From Paenibacillus sp. (lineage in GTDB: Bacteria; Bacillota; Bacilli; Paenibacillales; YIM-B00363): 64,000 bases of DNA. This document shows, in pieces, positions 15,576 to 24,010 of this stretch (positions are counted from its first letter, which is position 1; every line of letters starts with the position of its first letter). A model generated the notes under the pieces. The model did no database searches. It worked only from the letters and a program-made list of their open reading frames with translations, and was not told the origin of the DNA. The translations under genes were made by a program, and so were the position numbers. The stretch is from NCBI RefSeq assembly GCF_035645195.1, contig NZ_DASQNA010000007.1:186001-250000 (forward strand), in the 5' to 3' direction.

Positions 15576-17276
15576 CTAAAAATACGCTTCGCATATTTTT
15601 TCCGCCGTGCGGGTAGCGACCGCTTGGGTCGTAAGCGTCGGGTTCGCGCTTCCCAACGAATTATAATGGACGCTATTATCGGCGATGTATAGCCGCTTGA
15701 TTTGATAAGCTTCGCAGGTATGGTCCACGACAAACCCCATCCGCATCGTACTTTCGATATGAATCATCAGCGAGGCGGGCCAATCCGTCCGATGCACTTT
15801 CTTCGCCCCCGCTTTCCTGAGCAGATCCGCGGCGATCCGCACCAAAGCTTCGCGTCTGCGGGCGGCTTGCGGTCCCGGCGCATAATGAACGACCGGGGCA
15901 GGTCCGTGCTCGTCGCGTTTCGTCGGATCGACGGAGATCCCGTTGCGATGCAGAACCTCGTCGTCCGTAAGGATAGTGATGCTCAATGTCTTCCGGTAAT
16001 GCTCCATCCAGTGCTGCAGCTCAGGCCCGACGATGCGGCCTCGACTGTCCCAGGGCGAACCGGCATGATTCCTGGTAAAACTATAACCCGCCTGAGTAAA
16101 TCCGAAACCCATCGTCGAAAACAGTCCGGGCCCGACCCCGGTAACCATCAAGGTGCCGAGGCCAGGATAATCGAGCCTTGCTCCCGACGTATGGCCAACG
16201 AAGGGATTGATCTCCGCCTCCCCCAAAATCGAGCGCAGATCGCGCTCCTCGAACATTCCCGCGACAAAATCCATATAATGGTTCGTTAAGCCTCTCCCGA
16301 CCCACGGGTTCCTCGGCAAATCCGAATTCAACCACAAACGAGGGCTTTCAATCGCTCCGGCGGCCATCACCACTACGCTTGCTCTGATCTCGTCCGATTC
16401 GCCCGTCCAAGTGTCCCGAACCTGCACGCCGATCGCACGCAACCCTTCCGTCGGGTGCGTCTCCGTCAACACCCGTACGACGTACGTATTCGGCCTGACG
16501 GCGACGCAACCGGTTCGCAGCGCCAAAGGGAGATAACTGACGTTGGTCGAGCGCTTCGCGATTTTGTCCGTCTCCGGTCCGTGCGGGCATCCGTTGATAC
16601 AGTGGCCGGCTAAGGTACAACCGGTCATCCATGACAAGCGCTCCAACGGGACGTTCCGATTCATCAGGTTCGGATTGGGAGGCAGGATGGCGTTAGGCTG
16701 GGGGCGATAACCGGGCTCCGCGACGTCCAACGTCGGAATGAGCCGCCATCCGGCTTTGCGGGCGCCGTAATAAAACATTTCCTCCTTGGCGGCGGTCGGA
16801 GAGAACTCGACCGGAAGCGTCGCCTCGACCTTCTCGTAGTAAGGAATCAATTCTTTGTAGGAAATCGGCCATACGCCGTCGATCGAACCGGGAAACGCCC
16901 TCGGGGAGTTCGCAAGATATACCTGCGTGGTTCCGCCTACTCCGGCCGACTGCCAGACGAACCCGTTCTCCGTCAGGTTTCGAAACCATGGGGCTCGCGC
17001 CCGATCGGCGGGCCCCCAGCGGAGCTTGCCCGTGATTAACTCGTTCATATCCCCTTCCAGCTCGGTATACTGCGCCTTCAGCAAGGCGACATCCAAATCT
17101 TCCTCGTTCGAACTTTCGCGACCGCCCGGGAGCTCGTTCGGCTTCGGCCATTTGCTGTTGCCGTACCACGGTCCCGCCTCCAATACCAGCACGTTCACCC
17201 CCCGCTCTCCGAGCTCCTTCGCGATCACGGCTCCTCCGCCGCCGGAACCGATCACGATGACATCCGGTTCACCCAT
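15576..17276 (-). CDS. GMC family oxidoreductase (FAD)
   Basis: 566-residue flavoenzyme. The N-terminal Rossmann motif is VIVIGSGGGGAV (GxGxxG at about residues 10-15), with the ADP-binding acid in VLVLEAG. The C-terminal GMC_oxred_C region has the IESTMRMG and NSVHYNSLGSANPTLTTQA segments, where the N/H pair is the likely catalytic site. No Tat or Sec signal is visible. The start at 17276 follows AAAGGAG and lies 8 bases inside the end of the preceding gene, a gluconate 2-dehydrogenase subunit 3-like protein. The pair resembles membrane-linked sugar or polyol dehydrogenases, but no cytochrome subunit is nearby. The substrate is unknown. Confidence 0.88.
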   Translation of the reverse strand: MGEPDVIVIGSGGGGAVIAKELGERGVNVLVLEAGPWYGNSKWPKPNELPGGRESSNEEDLDVALLKAQYTELEGDMNELITGKLRWGPADRARAPWFRNLTENGFVWQSAGVGGTTQVYLANSPRAFPGSIDGVWPISYKELIPYYEKVEATLPVEFSPTAAKEEMFYYGARKAGWRLIPTLDVAEPGYRPQPNAILPPNPNLMNRNVPLERLSWMTGCTLAGHCINGCPHGPETDKIAKRSTNVSYLPLALRTGCVAVRPNTYVVRVLTETHPTEGLRAIGVQVRDTWTGESDEIRASVVVMAAGAIESPRLWLNSDLPRNPWVGRGLTNHYMDFVAGMFEERDLRSILGEAEINPFVGHTSGARLDYPGLGTLMVTGVGPGLFSTMGFGFTQAGYSFTRNHAGSPWDSRGRIVGPELQHWMEHYRKTLSITILTDDEVLHRNGISVDPTKRDEHGPAPVVHYAPGPQAARRREALVRIAADLLRKAGAKKVHRTDWPASLMIHIESTMRMGFVVDHTCEAYQIKRLYIADNSVHYNSLGSANPTLTTQAVATRTAEKICEAYF

Positions 17277-17892
17277 GCGATGTCTCTCCTTTGCGATGCG
17301 GATATTTCAATACGAATCCGCGCAATGCGCGATAACCGAGGGAAGGGCCCGGATATTCGCTCCAGCTCCACCCTGGCGGGAACCATTCCAGCTTCCGGTC
17401 TTGCGGAGCGTTCAGACGCGTCGTCCCGTAACCGAACCACTCCGAGTAGTATCCGAAAAGCGTTAGCTGGTGCAGCGAGTTCACGATCGTGCGAATCAGT
17501 GCGGGGTTATCCGTAAAAGGAGGCGGGGCGGCGGAAAGCGGAATATGAAGCCGATCCAAACGTTGAAGAGCAAGCAGCCTATCGATGCGCGGCAATGCGG
17601 AAAATAAGCGACCTTCCGGCGGGAGCCCCTCCGCCCCCATATCCAGCAGCCTCGCCGTCGAGATCGAGAGGGGAAGCACGGCTCCCTCCGCGCCGGGGGG
17701 TACGAATTGAGAATGATCTAACTGCATCATGAGGTATCGATCGATGTCCAAGTGCAATGCCCCCGGGACGATTCGTGCACAGAACGCATGGTTCGTTCTC
17801 CACATGGGCGGAATCAGCGCATCGGCCAACGCTTGGAATGTCGCCCTGGCGTGCTCGCCCCCCATCCCTTCGCTTGCCATGCTCCGCGTCAT
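17269..17892 (-). CDS. Gluconate 2-dehydrogenase subunit 3-like protein
   Basis: 207-residue small-subunit-like protein resembling the gluconate 2-dehydrogenase subunit 3 family (FQALADALIPP near the N-terminus, FGYYSEWFGYGTTRLNAP near the C-terminus). Family members usually carry a Tat signal; none is seen here, so this pair may be cytosolic. The start follows GGGGGGAAAGGG. It overlaps the GMC oxidoreductase gene by 8 bases, and the two are expected to form one enzyme. Confidence 0.72.
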   Translation of the reverse strand: MTRSMASEGMGGEHARATFQALADALIPPMWRTNHAFCARIVPGALHLDIDRYLMMQLDHSQFVPPGAEGAVLPLSISTARLLDMGAEGLPPEGRLFSALPRIDRLLALQRLDRLHIPLSAAPPPFTDNPALIRTIVNSLHQLTLFGYYSEWFGYGTTRLNAPQDRKLEWFPPGWSWSEYPGPSLGYRALRGFVLKYPHRKGETSHG

Positions 17893-18110
17893 CCCTTTCC
17901 CCCCGTTCGGTTCCGCTCCGGTATGTTATATAAACTGTATTTGTAATCACCGAATCCTATACCGAGATAGGCTGATTCCGGTTCGGGGTTGCTTATTTTT
18001 TTGAACGAGGGACTGGAAAAGAATTCAAATTTATATTATGATAAATGGCCCAGCAATCGCATGGGCGATTGCATTTCGGAGGTTCACAAACGGGAGGCGA
18101 CGACCTGTTG

Positions 18111-20306
18111 ATGTCTTATGAGGAAGAGCTTGCGGCCGAGCAGGACTTTCTGCGGCGGGTGCGAGGACATATCGAACGGCACATCGAGGCGAGCGAGGGG
18201 GGCATCCGGCCGACGGACGACTTTACCGAGCTCGCCTTGAACGCGCTGCGCCAGAAAGAGGTGGACCAGCTGCGCCGCTCGAAAGCGAGGCCGTTCTTCG
18301 CGAAGGTCGATTTCCAGGAGCACGACCAGCCGGACCGGGAACGGGCGTACATCGGGCGGTTCGGCTTGTACGACCGCGCGACGATGGATCCGATCGTGCT
18401 CGATTGGCGGTCCCCGATGGCGAACTTGTACTACGAGCACCGGTTCCGCGACGTGCCCGTCGACGTCAAGCTCGGCAAGCGCCTCCTGTTCGACGTGTCG
18501 AGAAAGCGGCAGTTCGAGATGGAACGCGAAGAGCTGACGCGCTTCAACGACATGACGGCGGAAACCGGGACGAACCGGCTCCTGATCGAACGGCTCGAAC
18601 AGCGCGGCGAACAAAAGCTGCGCGACATCGTCGAGACGATCCAAGCCGAGCAGAACGCCGTCCTCCGCGCTAAAGCGGACCAAGCGCTGATCGTGCAAGG
18701 GGCCGCCGGCAGCGGGAAGACGACGATCGCGCTGCACCGGCTCGCGTTCCTCGCCTATTCGCATCGGGACCGGAACGCGTTCGACAACTTCCTTATCATC
18801 GCCCCGAACCGGCTGTTCATCGACTACATTTCCGACGTGCTCCCAGATCTCGGCATCGAAGGCGTCGTGCAGACGACGTGGGAGGAAGCGCTCATGAAGC
18901 ATATTCCGCTCCCGCGAGGGTACCGTTTCGCGGAGGCGTCCGCGAAGACGGCGTACTTCCTCGAGACGGGCGCGAACGGCCCCGAACGGGAGACGGCGCT
19001 GCTCGCCTCGAAGCTTCGCGGATCGATGGCGATGAAGAAGCTGCTCGACCGATACATCGAGCGCCGCATCGAGTCGACCGTTCCGGACATCGATCTTGCG
19101 CTCAGCAAGGCGCACCGAATGACGGCGGACGACGTCCGGCGGAAGTTCCACGTCGATTTCCGACATTATCCGTACATGCAGCGGCGCAAGCGGCTCCTCC
19201 AATCGCTGACGCAATGGAAAGACGATTGCCTGCGGGAGGCGACCCGCGTCCTCGAATCCCGGGTGAAGCAGGGGAAATATGCCGAGACGGCGCAGCGGGT
19301 CGCGGAGGTGAAGGCGCAGTACGATCGCAAGCTGGCCGAGTACGTCGATAAAGTCCGGAGCGTCGAAATCGTTTCGTTCTACCGGGGCATTATGGCGAAG
19401 CCGTCGAATATCGCCCGCCTGCTCGAATGGAACGGCCTCGGGAACGGCGAATCGGGGACGGCGGAGCGGATCGCGGCCGTCTTCGAAGAGCGCAAAGAGA
19501 AAAACAAACAAGAGTTGGAGTGGGACGACATCGCGCCGCTGTTTTATTTGGCGTACCGGTTTTACGGTCTCGGCAAAACGCGCGCGTTCAGCCACATCAT
19601 CGTGGACGAAGCGCAAGATTTCTCGCCATTCCAGATGCACGCGCTTAGCTTCCTCTCCGCCGGCGGGTCGATGACGGTGCTCGGCGATTTGGCACAGTCG
19701 ATTTACCCGTACCGGGGGCTCACGGATTGGGAGGCGCTGCGGGACGGCGTGTTCCCCGGCGCGATGTCCGTCGAGCGGCTCAAGAAAAGCTACCGCTCCA
19801 CCGTCGAAATTATGACGGCGGCGAACGAGGTGCTCGCGCATTGGGACAATCCGCACGTGACGCCGGCGGAGCCGGTGCTGCGGCATGGCGAGCCGCCGAG
19901 AGCGTCGGCCTGCGGCAGCGAGGAGGCGGGCATCGCCGCGGTCGCGGAGCGGATCGCCGCGTTGCGGGCCGCAGGCCACGCCAACATCGCCGTCATCGAC
20001 AAGACGGCGTCCCTCTGCCGCGCGCTGCACCGCCGCCTCGTCGATTATGGCGTCGAGGATGCCCATTGGATCGAAGGGAAGGCGGATCGGTACGAGGGCG
20101 GCGTCAGCGTCGTCCCGGCGTATTTGAGCAAAGGGATGGAATTCGACGCCGTGCTGCTCGCCGACCCGTCGGAGCGCAAATACGACCCGGCGCTGCCGGA
20201 GGATGTGAAGCTCCTCTACGTCGCCTGCACCAGGGCGCTGCACGCGCTCGAAGCGGTGCACTGGTCGCCGCTCACGCCGATGCTGCGGCGGGCGCTGGCG
20301 ACGTAA
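18111..20306 (+). CDS. helD: RNA polymerase recycling motor HelD (UvrD-like ATPase)
   Basis: 731-residue superfamily 1 ATPase. The N-terminal coiled coil (MSYEEELAAEQDFLRRV) is the HelD arm that reaches into the RNA polymerase channel. Walker A is GAAGSGKTT with K203. VDEAQDF is Walker B, GDLAQSIYPYRG and SYRST are later motifs, and LLYVACTRALHAL is the final motif. HelD removes stalled RNA polymerase from DNA. The protein is slightly shorter than the B. subtilis protein (about 770 residues). The longest frame begins at 18045. The ribosome binding site GGGAGG supports either TTG 18108 or ATG 18111. Confidence 0.92.
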   Translation: MSYEEELAAEQDFLRRVRGHIERHIEASEGGIRPTDDFTELALNALRQKEVDQLRRSKARPFFAKVDFQEHDQPDRERAYIGRFGLYDRATMDPIVLDWRSPMANLYYEHRFRDVPVDVKLGKRLLFDVSRKRQFEMEREELTRFNDMTAETGTNRLLIERLEQRGEQKLRDIVETIQAEQNAVLRAKADQALIVQGAAGSGKTTIALHRLAFLAYSHRDRNAFDNFLIIAPNRLFIDYISDVLPDLGIEGVVQTTWEEALMKHIPLPRGYRFAEASAKTAYFLETGANGPERETALLASKLRGSMAMKKLLDRYIERRIESTVPDIDLALSKAHRMTADDVRRKFHVDFRHYPYMQRRKRLLQSLTQWKDDCLREATRVLESRVKQGKYAETAQRVAEVKAQYDRKLAEYVDKVRSVEIVSFYRGIMAKPSNIARLLEWNGLGNGESGTAERIAAVFEERKEKNKQELEWDDIAPLFYLAYRFYGLGKTRAFSHIIVDEAQDFSPFQMHALSFLSAGGSMTVLGDLAQSIYPYRGLTDWEALRDGVFPGAMSVERLKKSYRSTVEIMTAANEVLAHWDNPHVTPAEPVLRHGEPPRASACGSEEAGIAAVAERIAALRAAGHANIAVIDKTASLCRALHRRLVDYGVEDAHWIEGKADRYEGGVSVVPAYLSKGMEFDAVLLADPSERKYDPALPEDVKLLYVACTRALHALEAVHWSPLTPMLRRALAT

Positions 20307-20323
20307 CGCCCTCGCGTGTATGC

Positions 20324-20356
20324 AAGCTGCCCCGGCGGTCGCGCCGCGGGCAGCTT
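20324..20356. terminator. Bidirectional terminator between helD and the small membrane gene
   Basis: AAGCTGCCC (20324-20332) pairs with GGGCAGCTT (20348-20356) around a GC-rich inner hairpin. It is followed on the plus strand by the T-rich CTTCTTGTTATTT. Confidence 0.8.
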
Positions 20357-20363
20357 CTTCTTG

Positions 20364-20567
20364 TTATTTCCCGACAAAGGTTCCGATCACCCGCAGCATC
20401 ACGGTGATCCCGCAGACTGCAAAAAAAACGAACCCTACGTAGCGGAACACGGTTTCAACCACGTCCGTCACGTCCTTCCAAAAGAAGAACGCAGGAATCG
20501 GCATGGTCATAAGAACAGTACCTACGATGAAGCCGTAGAAAATTATACGTGCGTTCTCTCTGTTCAT
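20364..20567 (-). CDS. Small two-helix membrane protein, unknown function
   Basis: 67-residue protein with two predicted membrane segments (about residues 8-29 and 41-62) and a short charged loop. No family recognised. The AGGAGG sequence directly abuts the ATG, which is unusually close. A six-codon frame starting at 20592 ends in a TGA overlapping this ATG, and may bring ribosomes to the start by coupling. It is convergent with helD and divergent from the tyrosinase-like gene. Confidence 0.6.
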   Translation of the reverse strand: MNRENARIIFYGFIVGTVLMTMPIPAFFFWKDVTDVVETVFRYVGFVFFAVCGITVMLRVIGTFVGK

Positions 20568-20667
20568 CCTCCTGATCCAAACATTTTACCCATTCCTCGC
20601 AATTGTCGAACGCCCAAGAATCGTCGCCTACTCTAGAATATAGCTGTATTAAAAAAGGTGAGGGCTT

Positions 20668-21165
20668 ATGGCGAGGATCCCGAATTACCCGCAGTCCCTT
20701 CTTGACGAGCATGCTGAATGGCACAGCAACATGAACATGAATGTCCGGCCCGGGGATGGCCTCGAATTTCTTCGTTTCCACCGAAATTTTCTGCGAAAAT
20801 CGCTGCGGTGGTACAGCGCGCAAGGACTGGACGCAAGCAGCGTCGAACCTTGGTCCGCCGTTCCCGCCGAAATCAAAATGCATCCCGGATGGAATAGCAG
20901 CCTGCAAGAAGCCGAAAATCGTATTGCTACCAATTTATCGTCGTTCAGGTCGTCCGATGAGCTCGGCCGGTTTTTGCTGACGTCGTCGCTCCATGACGCT
21001 GTCCATGTTTTCGGGGCGGACGTGTATGGCGACCCGGATTTCGGGCAGGTTCCTTCGGCCCCGAGGAGCACGCTTTTCTACAATTGGCATCGGCTGATCG
21101 ACCGTTGGTGGAGAGAGCTCCAGCGGATCCGGCGGACGAAGAACAGGAGGAGACGGGCTAGGTAA
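20668..21165 (+). CDS. Minimal tyrosinase-like (type 3 copper) protein
   Basis: 165-residue protein with both copper-site signatures of tyrosinases. FLRFHRNFL with H38 matches the CuA segment F-x-x-[FW]-H-R-x-x-L. FYNWHRLIDRWW with H141 matches the CuB segment F-[YFW]-x(2)-H-x(3)-D. H109 and H113 in LHDAVH supply the HxxxH pair, and H15 or H19 could complete CuA. The usual DP before the CuB signature is ST here. At 165 residues it is far shorter than bacterial tyrosinases (about 270-290), and no signal peptide is seen. The start follows AAGGTGAGG. Copper binding and oxidase activity are inferred. Confidence 0.7.
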   Translation: MARIPNYPQSLLDEHAEWHSNMNMNVRPGDGLEFLRFHRNFLRKSLRWYSAQGLDASSVEPWSAVPAEIKMHPGWNSSLQEAENRIATNLSSFRSSDELGRFLLTSSLHDAVHVFGADVYGDPDFGQVPSAPRSTLFYNWHRLIDRWWRELQRIRRTKNRRRRAR

Positions 21166-21195
21166 GCTCCGGCGACAACCCTGCCGTTCACAGCG

Positions 21196-21227
21196 CGAGG
21201 CTGCCGATCGATCCGTCGGCAGCCTCG
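21196..21227. terminator. Strong hairpin between convergent genes
   Basis: A 12-bp perfect stem, CGAGGCTGCCGA (21196-21207) with TCGGCAGCCTCG (21216-21227), loop TCGATCCG. No immediate U-tract on either strand, but its position between the stops at 21165 and 21240 suits a bidirectional terminator. Confidence 0.6.
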
Positions 21228-21239
21228 TCAGCGTCATTT

Positions 21240-22028
21240 TCAATCGGCCATGGACGCGGCCCACCGTACAAACCGCGCCACTTCGCTGATGACGCTCCGT
21301 TCGGGAATCGCAAGGTTCGTTGACCAAGCTCTTGATTGCCGAACGAGGCGCCTCCACGGATCCGGGAGCATCGCGCACGCCCAATCGACCGCATGCCGCT
21401 TGCTGCACAAACCGCCTGTTTCGAGCGTGTACAAGGCCCTGCACATCGTCTCGACGACGTAGGCTTTGTGGCTGAGGGGAAGAAGCCATGCCGGGTGTTC
21501 CATATCGCTCGCCCACTCCGCCCACTCCGACCAATCCTGCAAACGAACGGATACAGCCCGGCGAATGTCCTCCGTCGAAACGGGATCGATCAACGTGCGG
21601 GGCTCCGGTCCCCAAAGGGATATCCCGTGCTCGCGAACAGCCCACCGCTCCAACACCCAGTTCGCTCCGTGCTCCGCCCACTGCAACGACTCCCCCCGGG
21701 CAATCGTAGGGAACTTCTCGTTCGGGCGATAACGTCTTAGCGATTGCACGTCGATGTAGGCGCCCTCGAGTTCTTTGGCGTACGGGTTCGGGCGATCGGC
21801 GATTCGAGCATGCAGATCTTGCAGCAGAGAAAATTGTTTCTCCGTAATGGCAACCGCCGTCGCCGCCAAAAAATCGATGTCGCTTGTTTCAGGGTCAAAA
21901 TCCCCCAAAGCGAGCGAACCGCGCAAATAAACGCCCGTCAGGCGCTCTCCCAGCACTTGTTGTAAACCCTCCAGTAAGACTTGCAGCAGTTCCGACACGG
22001 GGTCTGCAGCGGGATTCGGCAAGGACAT
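21240..22028 (-). CDS. AadA-like aminoglycoside nucleotidyltransferase (DUF4111 type)
   Basis: 262-residue protein with a nucleotidyltransferase core: G37-S38 in RGSLALGDFDPETSDIDFL with metal ligands D50 and D52, followed by a helical C-terminal domain as in ANT(3'')/ANT(9) adenylyltransferases. Chromosomal homologues often have no proven resistance role. A GTG one codon earlier lies too close to the ribosome binding site GGAAGG; the ATG at 22028 has 6-base spacing. No mobile element is nearby, so it is probably intrinsic. Confidence 0.82.
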   Translation of the reverse strand: MSLPNPAADPVSELLQVLLEGLQQVLGERLTGVYLRGSLALGDFDPETSDIDFLAATAVAITEKQFSLLQDLHARIADRPNPYAKELEGAYIDVQSLRRYRPNEKFPTIARGESLQWAEHGANWVLERWAVREHGISLWGPEPRTLIDPVSTEDIRRAVSVRLQDWSEWAEWASDMEHPAWLLPLSHKAYVVETMCRALYTLETGGLCSKRHAVDWACAMLPDPWRRLVRQSRAWSTNLAIPERSVISEVARFVRWAASMAD

Positions 22029-22196
22029 CACGCACCTTCCAACGCACGGATATGAATCGATATCGGCTATACCGGCGGCCGCTCTGATCCTTGAGCAACG
22101 AGACGACGGATTGACGGCTGTACGCCCCCCTCGGATCAGTACTCACATTCGACCGCCGCGTCCGCTCTTGCGCTATCCTTTACATAAGAAATCGAG

Positions 22197-22223
22197 GAAA
22201 CTATTTTGACGAGCCGATACGTT
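22197..22223 (+). promoter_or_regulatory. Candidate ECF autoregulatory promoter
   Basis: GAAAC (22197-22201) and CGTT (22220-22223) are separated by 18 bases, resembling ECF promoters. The sequence GAAACTATT is identical to the start of the candidate promoter at 13236. The leader to the ATG at 22363 would be about 130 bases. The rest of the 334-base gap from 22029 shows no gene. Confidence 0.4.
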
Positions 22224-22362
22224 AGATTGTCGCACGATCCGGTACCTCATTTCCATGACGAGCGCAGACGGAAGAAAGTTCCCGCTTGAACCTTTTTCCC
22301 CTGATACAAAACCGATCCGGCAACCGTCTTATAAGTGAAGCGAAAGGGGGGACGGCGGCAGC

Positions 22363-22926
22363 ATGGCGGAAGAGATACCCGCGCAGTTCCAGCGCTTGTT
22401 CCGGGAGCATTACCCCGGGGTGGCGAAGAAGCTCTATGCATTGACCGGCGATTACGCGGCAGCGGAGGATTTGGCCCAAGAGGTATTCCTACGGCTGTAC
22501 CGGAACCCTCCGGAACGGCTGGAGGCCGTCGGCGCGTGGCTGCACCGGGTGCTGACCCGGATCGGATACGATTATTTGAGACAGCGGTCGTCGAGCAAGA
22601 CGTTACTGGAAAAGGAAACCGCCCGCGTGGCGGCTTGGTCGGAAGGCGCCGTCCCTTCGGGAGAGGCGGAGGTCATTCGCGAGTGGGAAAAAGACGTCGT
22701 CCGCCGGGTGCTGCAGAAGCTCTCGGACCGGGACCGGACCGCCCTTCTGCTTCGGGAGGAAGGGTACAGCTACGAAGAAATCGCCCGCCGGCTGGAGGTC
22801 AACCCGAAGATTGTCGGCACGCTGCTGGCCCGGGCGGAGGAACGCCTAAAGAAGAAATACGGGCAGGAGGAGGAGCGGAATCATGGCGGACGGAGCGAAG
22901 CGGACCGACGGGGATCCGGTTTTTGA
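22363..22926 (+). CDS. ECF-type RNA polymerase sigma factor
   Basis: 187-residue sigma-70 family protein. Region 2 (about 10-75) includes DYAAAEDLAQEVFLRLYRNP, the -10 recognition helix. Region 4 (about 115-165) includes LSDRDRTALLLREEGYSYEEIARRL with the HTH that reads the -35. The start follows AAAGGGGGG with long spacing. Its last 44 bases overlap the next gene, so the sigma and its putative anti-sigma are translationally linked. Targets are likely envelope genes, including possibly the operon itself and the secreted protein at 13307. Confidence 0.9.
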   Translation: MAEEIPAQFQRLFREHYPGVAKKLYALTGDYAAAEDLAQEVFLRLYRNPPERLEAVGAWLHRVLTRIGYDYLRQRSSSKTLLEKETARVAAWSEGAVPSGEAEVIREWEKDVVRRVLQKLSDRDRTALLLREEGYSYEEIARRLEVNPKIVGTLLARAEERLKKKYGQEEERNHGGRSEADRRGSGF

Positions 22927-24010
22927 TACGGACCGGGCTTGGGAGCGGTTTGAACAGCGGGTTGCCCGGGAGCCGGTTCCGGCGTTTTGGAGACAGGCGG
23001 AGGGGAATCCGCGTCCGGACGAAACGGGGATCGAGGCGCGAACGGAAAAGAATCGAGATCATGATGAAAAGGATGGTGCGGTTGAGATGAAACAGACGGG
23101 AGCATTCCGCGACATATACGTGGCAGGGGCGAATGCCGCTTGGCATACAGAGCGGCCTGGGAAACGCAGACTTCGGCGGCTGACCGCCGGCGTCGCCGCA
23201 GCCGTCGTGACAATCGGCTTGTTTACGACATCTCTGGGGGACCAAGCGCTGGCCGCCATGATGCAAACGTTCCGCATTCAACACGTGGAAGGGGTCGGGA
23301 TTACGGCGGACGACATGGCCGCCATCTCCAGTCTGCTGGAGCGCGGCTCGCCCGACGGAGATCGGAGCTTCAGCTTGGCCCAATACGGGACCTTGACCCA
23401 GTCCGGCGGCGGAGAAGCCCGCGTTATTCCCTGGGACGAAGCGGAACGGCGAATGGGCGCCCCCCTGCTCCGATTGGAGAACTCTAGCGATCCTATCTAC
23501 CAGCCCGCTACCACGCTTACGTTCCAATTGAACGTGCAGGCGGTCAACCGGCTGCTCACCCGTTTGGGCGGCGCCACCACCCTGCCCGACGAGGCGGACG
23601 GCAAAGTCATCCGGCTCTACGTCCCGGACGGCGTCTCCACGGAGGGCGCTTTGTCAGGCAAGCGGGTGCGGTTGCTCCAATACGGCAAACCGGAGCTCGC
23701 GATGGATGACGGCATCGATGCGGCGAAAGTTCGGGAGGCGGTGCTGGGGCTGCCCGTGCTGCCGGACAGCCTGCGGACGAAACTGGCCGGCATCGGCGAT
23801 TGGCGGACCACCCTCCCGGTTCCGACCCCCGACGGCGCGACCGTCAACCTCCGGCTCGGCGGGCATGACGCGATCATGACCGCAGACGGCGGAAGACGGT
23901 ATCTGTTCTGGCTCGACGGGGAACGGATGGGACTGCTGAGCGGCGATATGGACGATTTTCCGGCGGAATCCGATTTCCTGCGGGCGGCGGAGGAGCTTAT
24001 CCGGCCATGA
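22883..24010 (+). CDS. Putative membrane anti-sigma factor
   Basis: 375-residue single-pass protein. A charged cytoplasmic N-terminus (about 1-98) is followed by a helix at about 100-118 (AGVAAAVVTIGLFTTSLGD) and a large extracellular domain. It sits directly after an ECF sigma gene, the usual position for an anti-sigma factor. The zinc-binding HxxxCxxC motif of ZAS anti-sigmas is absent, so the class is uncertain. The ATG at 22883 has AGGAGGAGGAG 7 bases upstream. The stop overlaps the ABC ATPase start by ATGA. The extracellular domain is not recognised. Confidence 0.72.
   Translation: MADGAKRTDGDPVFDTDRAWERFEQRVAREPVPAFWRQAEGNPRPDETGIEARTEKNRDHDEKDGAVEMKQTGAFRDIYVAGANAAWHTERPGKRRLRRLTAGVAAAVVTIGLFTTSLGDQALAAMMQTFRIQHVEGVGITADDMAAISSLLERGSPDGDRSFSLAQYGTLTQSGGGEARVIPWDEAERRMGAPLLRLENSSDPIYQPATTLTFQLNVQAVNRLLTRLGGATTLPDEADGKVIRLYVPDGVSTEGALSGKRVRLLQYGKPELAMDDGIDAAKVREAVLGLPVLPDSLRTKLAGIGDWRTTLPVPTPDGATVNLRLGGHDAIMTADGGRRYLFWLDGERMGLLSGDMDDFPAESDFLRAAEELIRP

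Noticed and set aside
21240-22028. AadA-like gene as an acquired resistance island
   Set aside because: No integron, transposase, attachment site or base-composition change is visible around it, so intrinsic origin is more likely.
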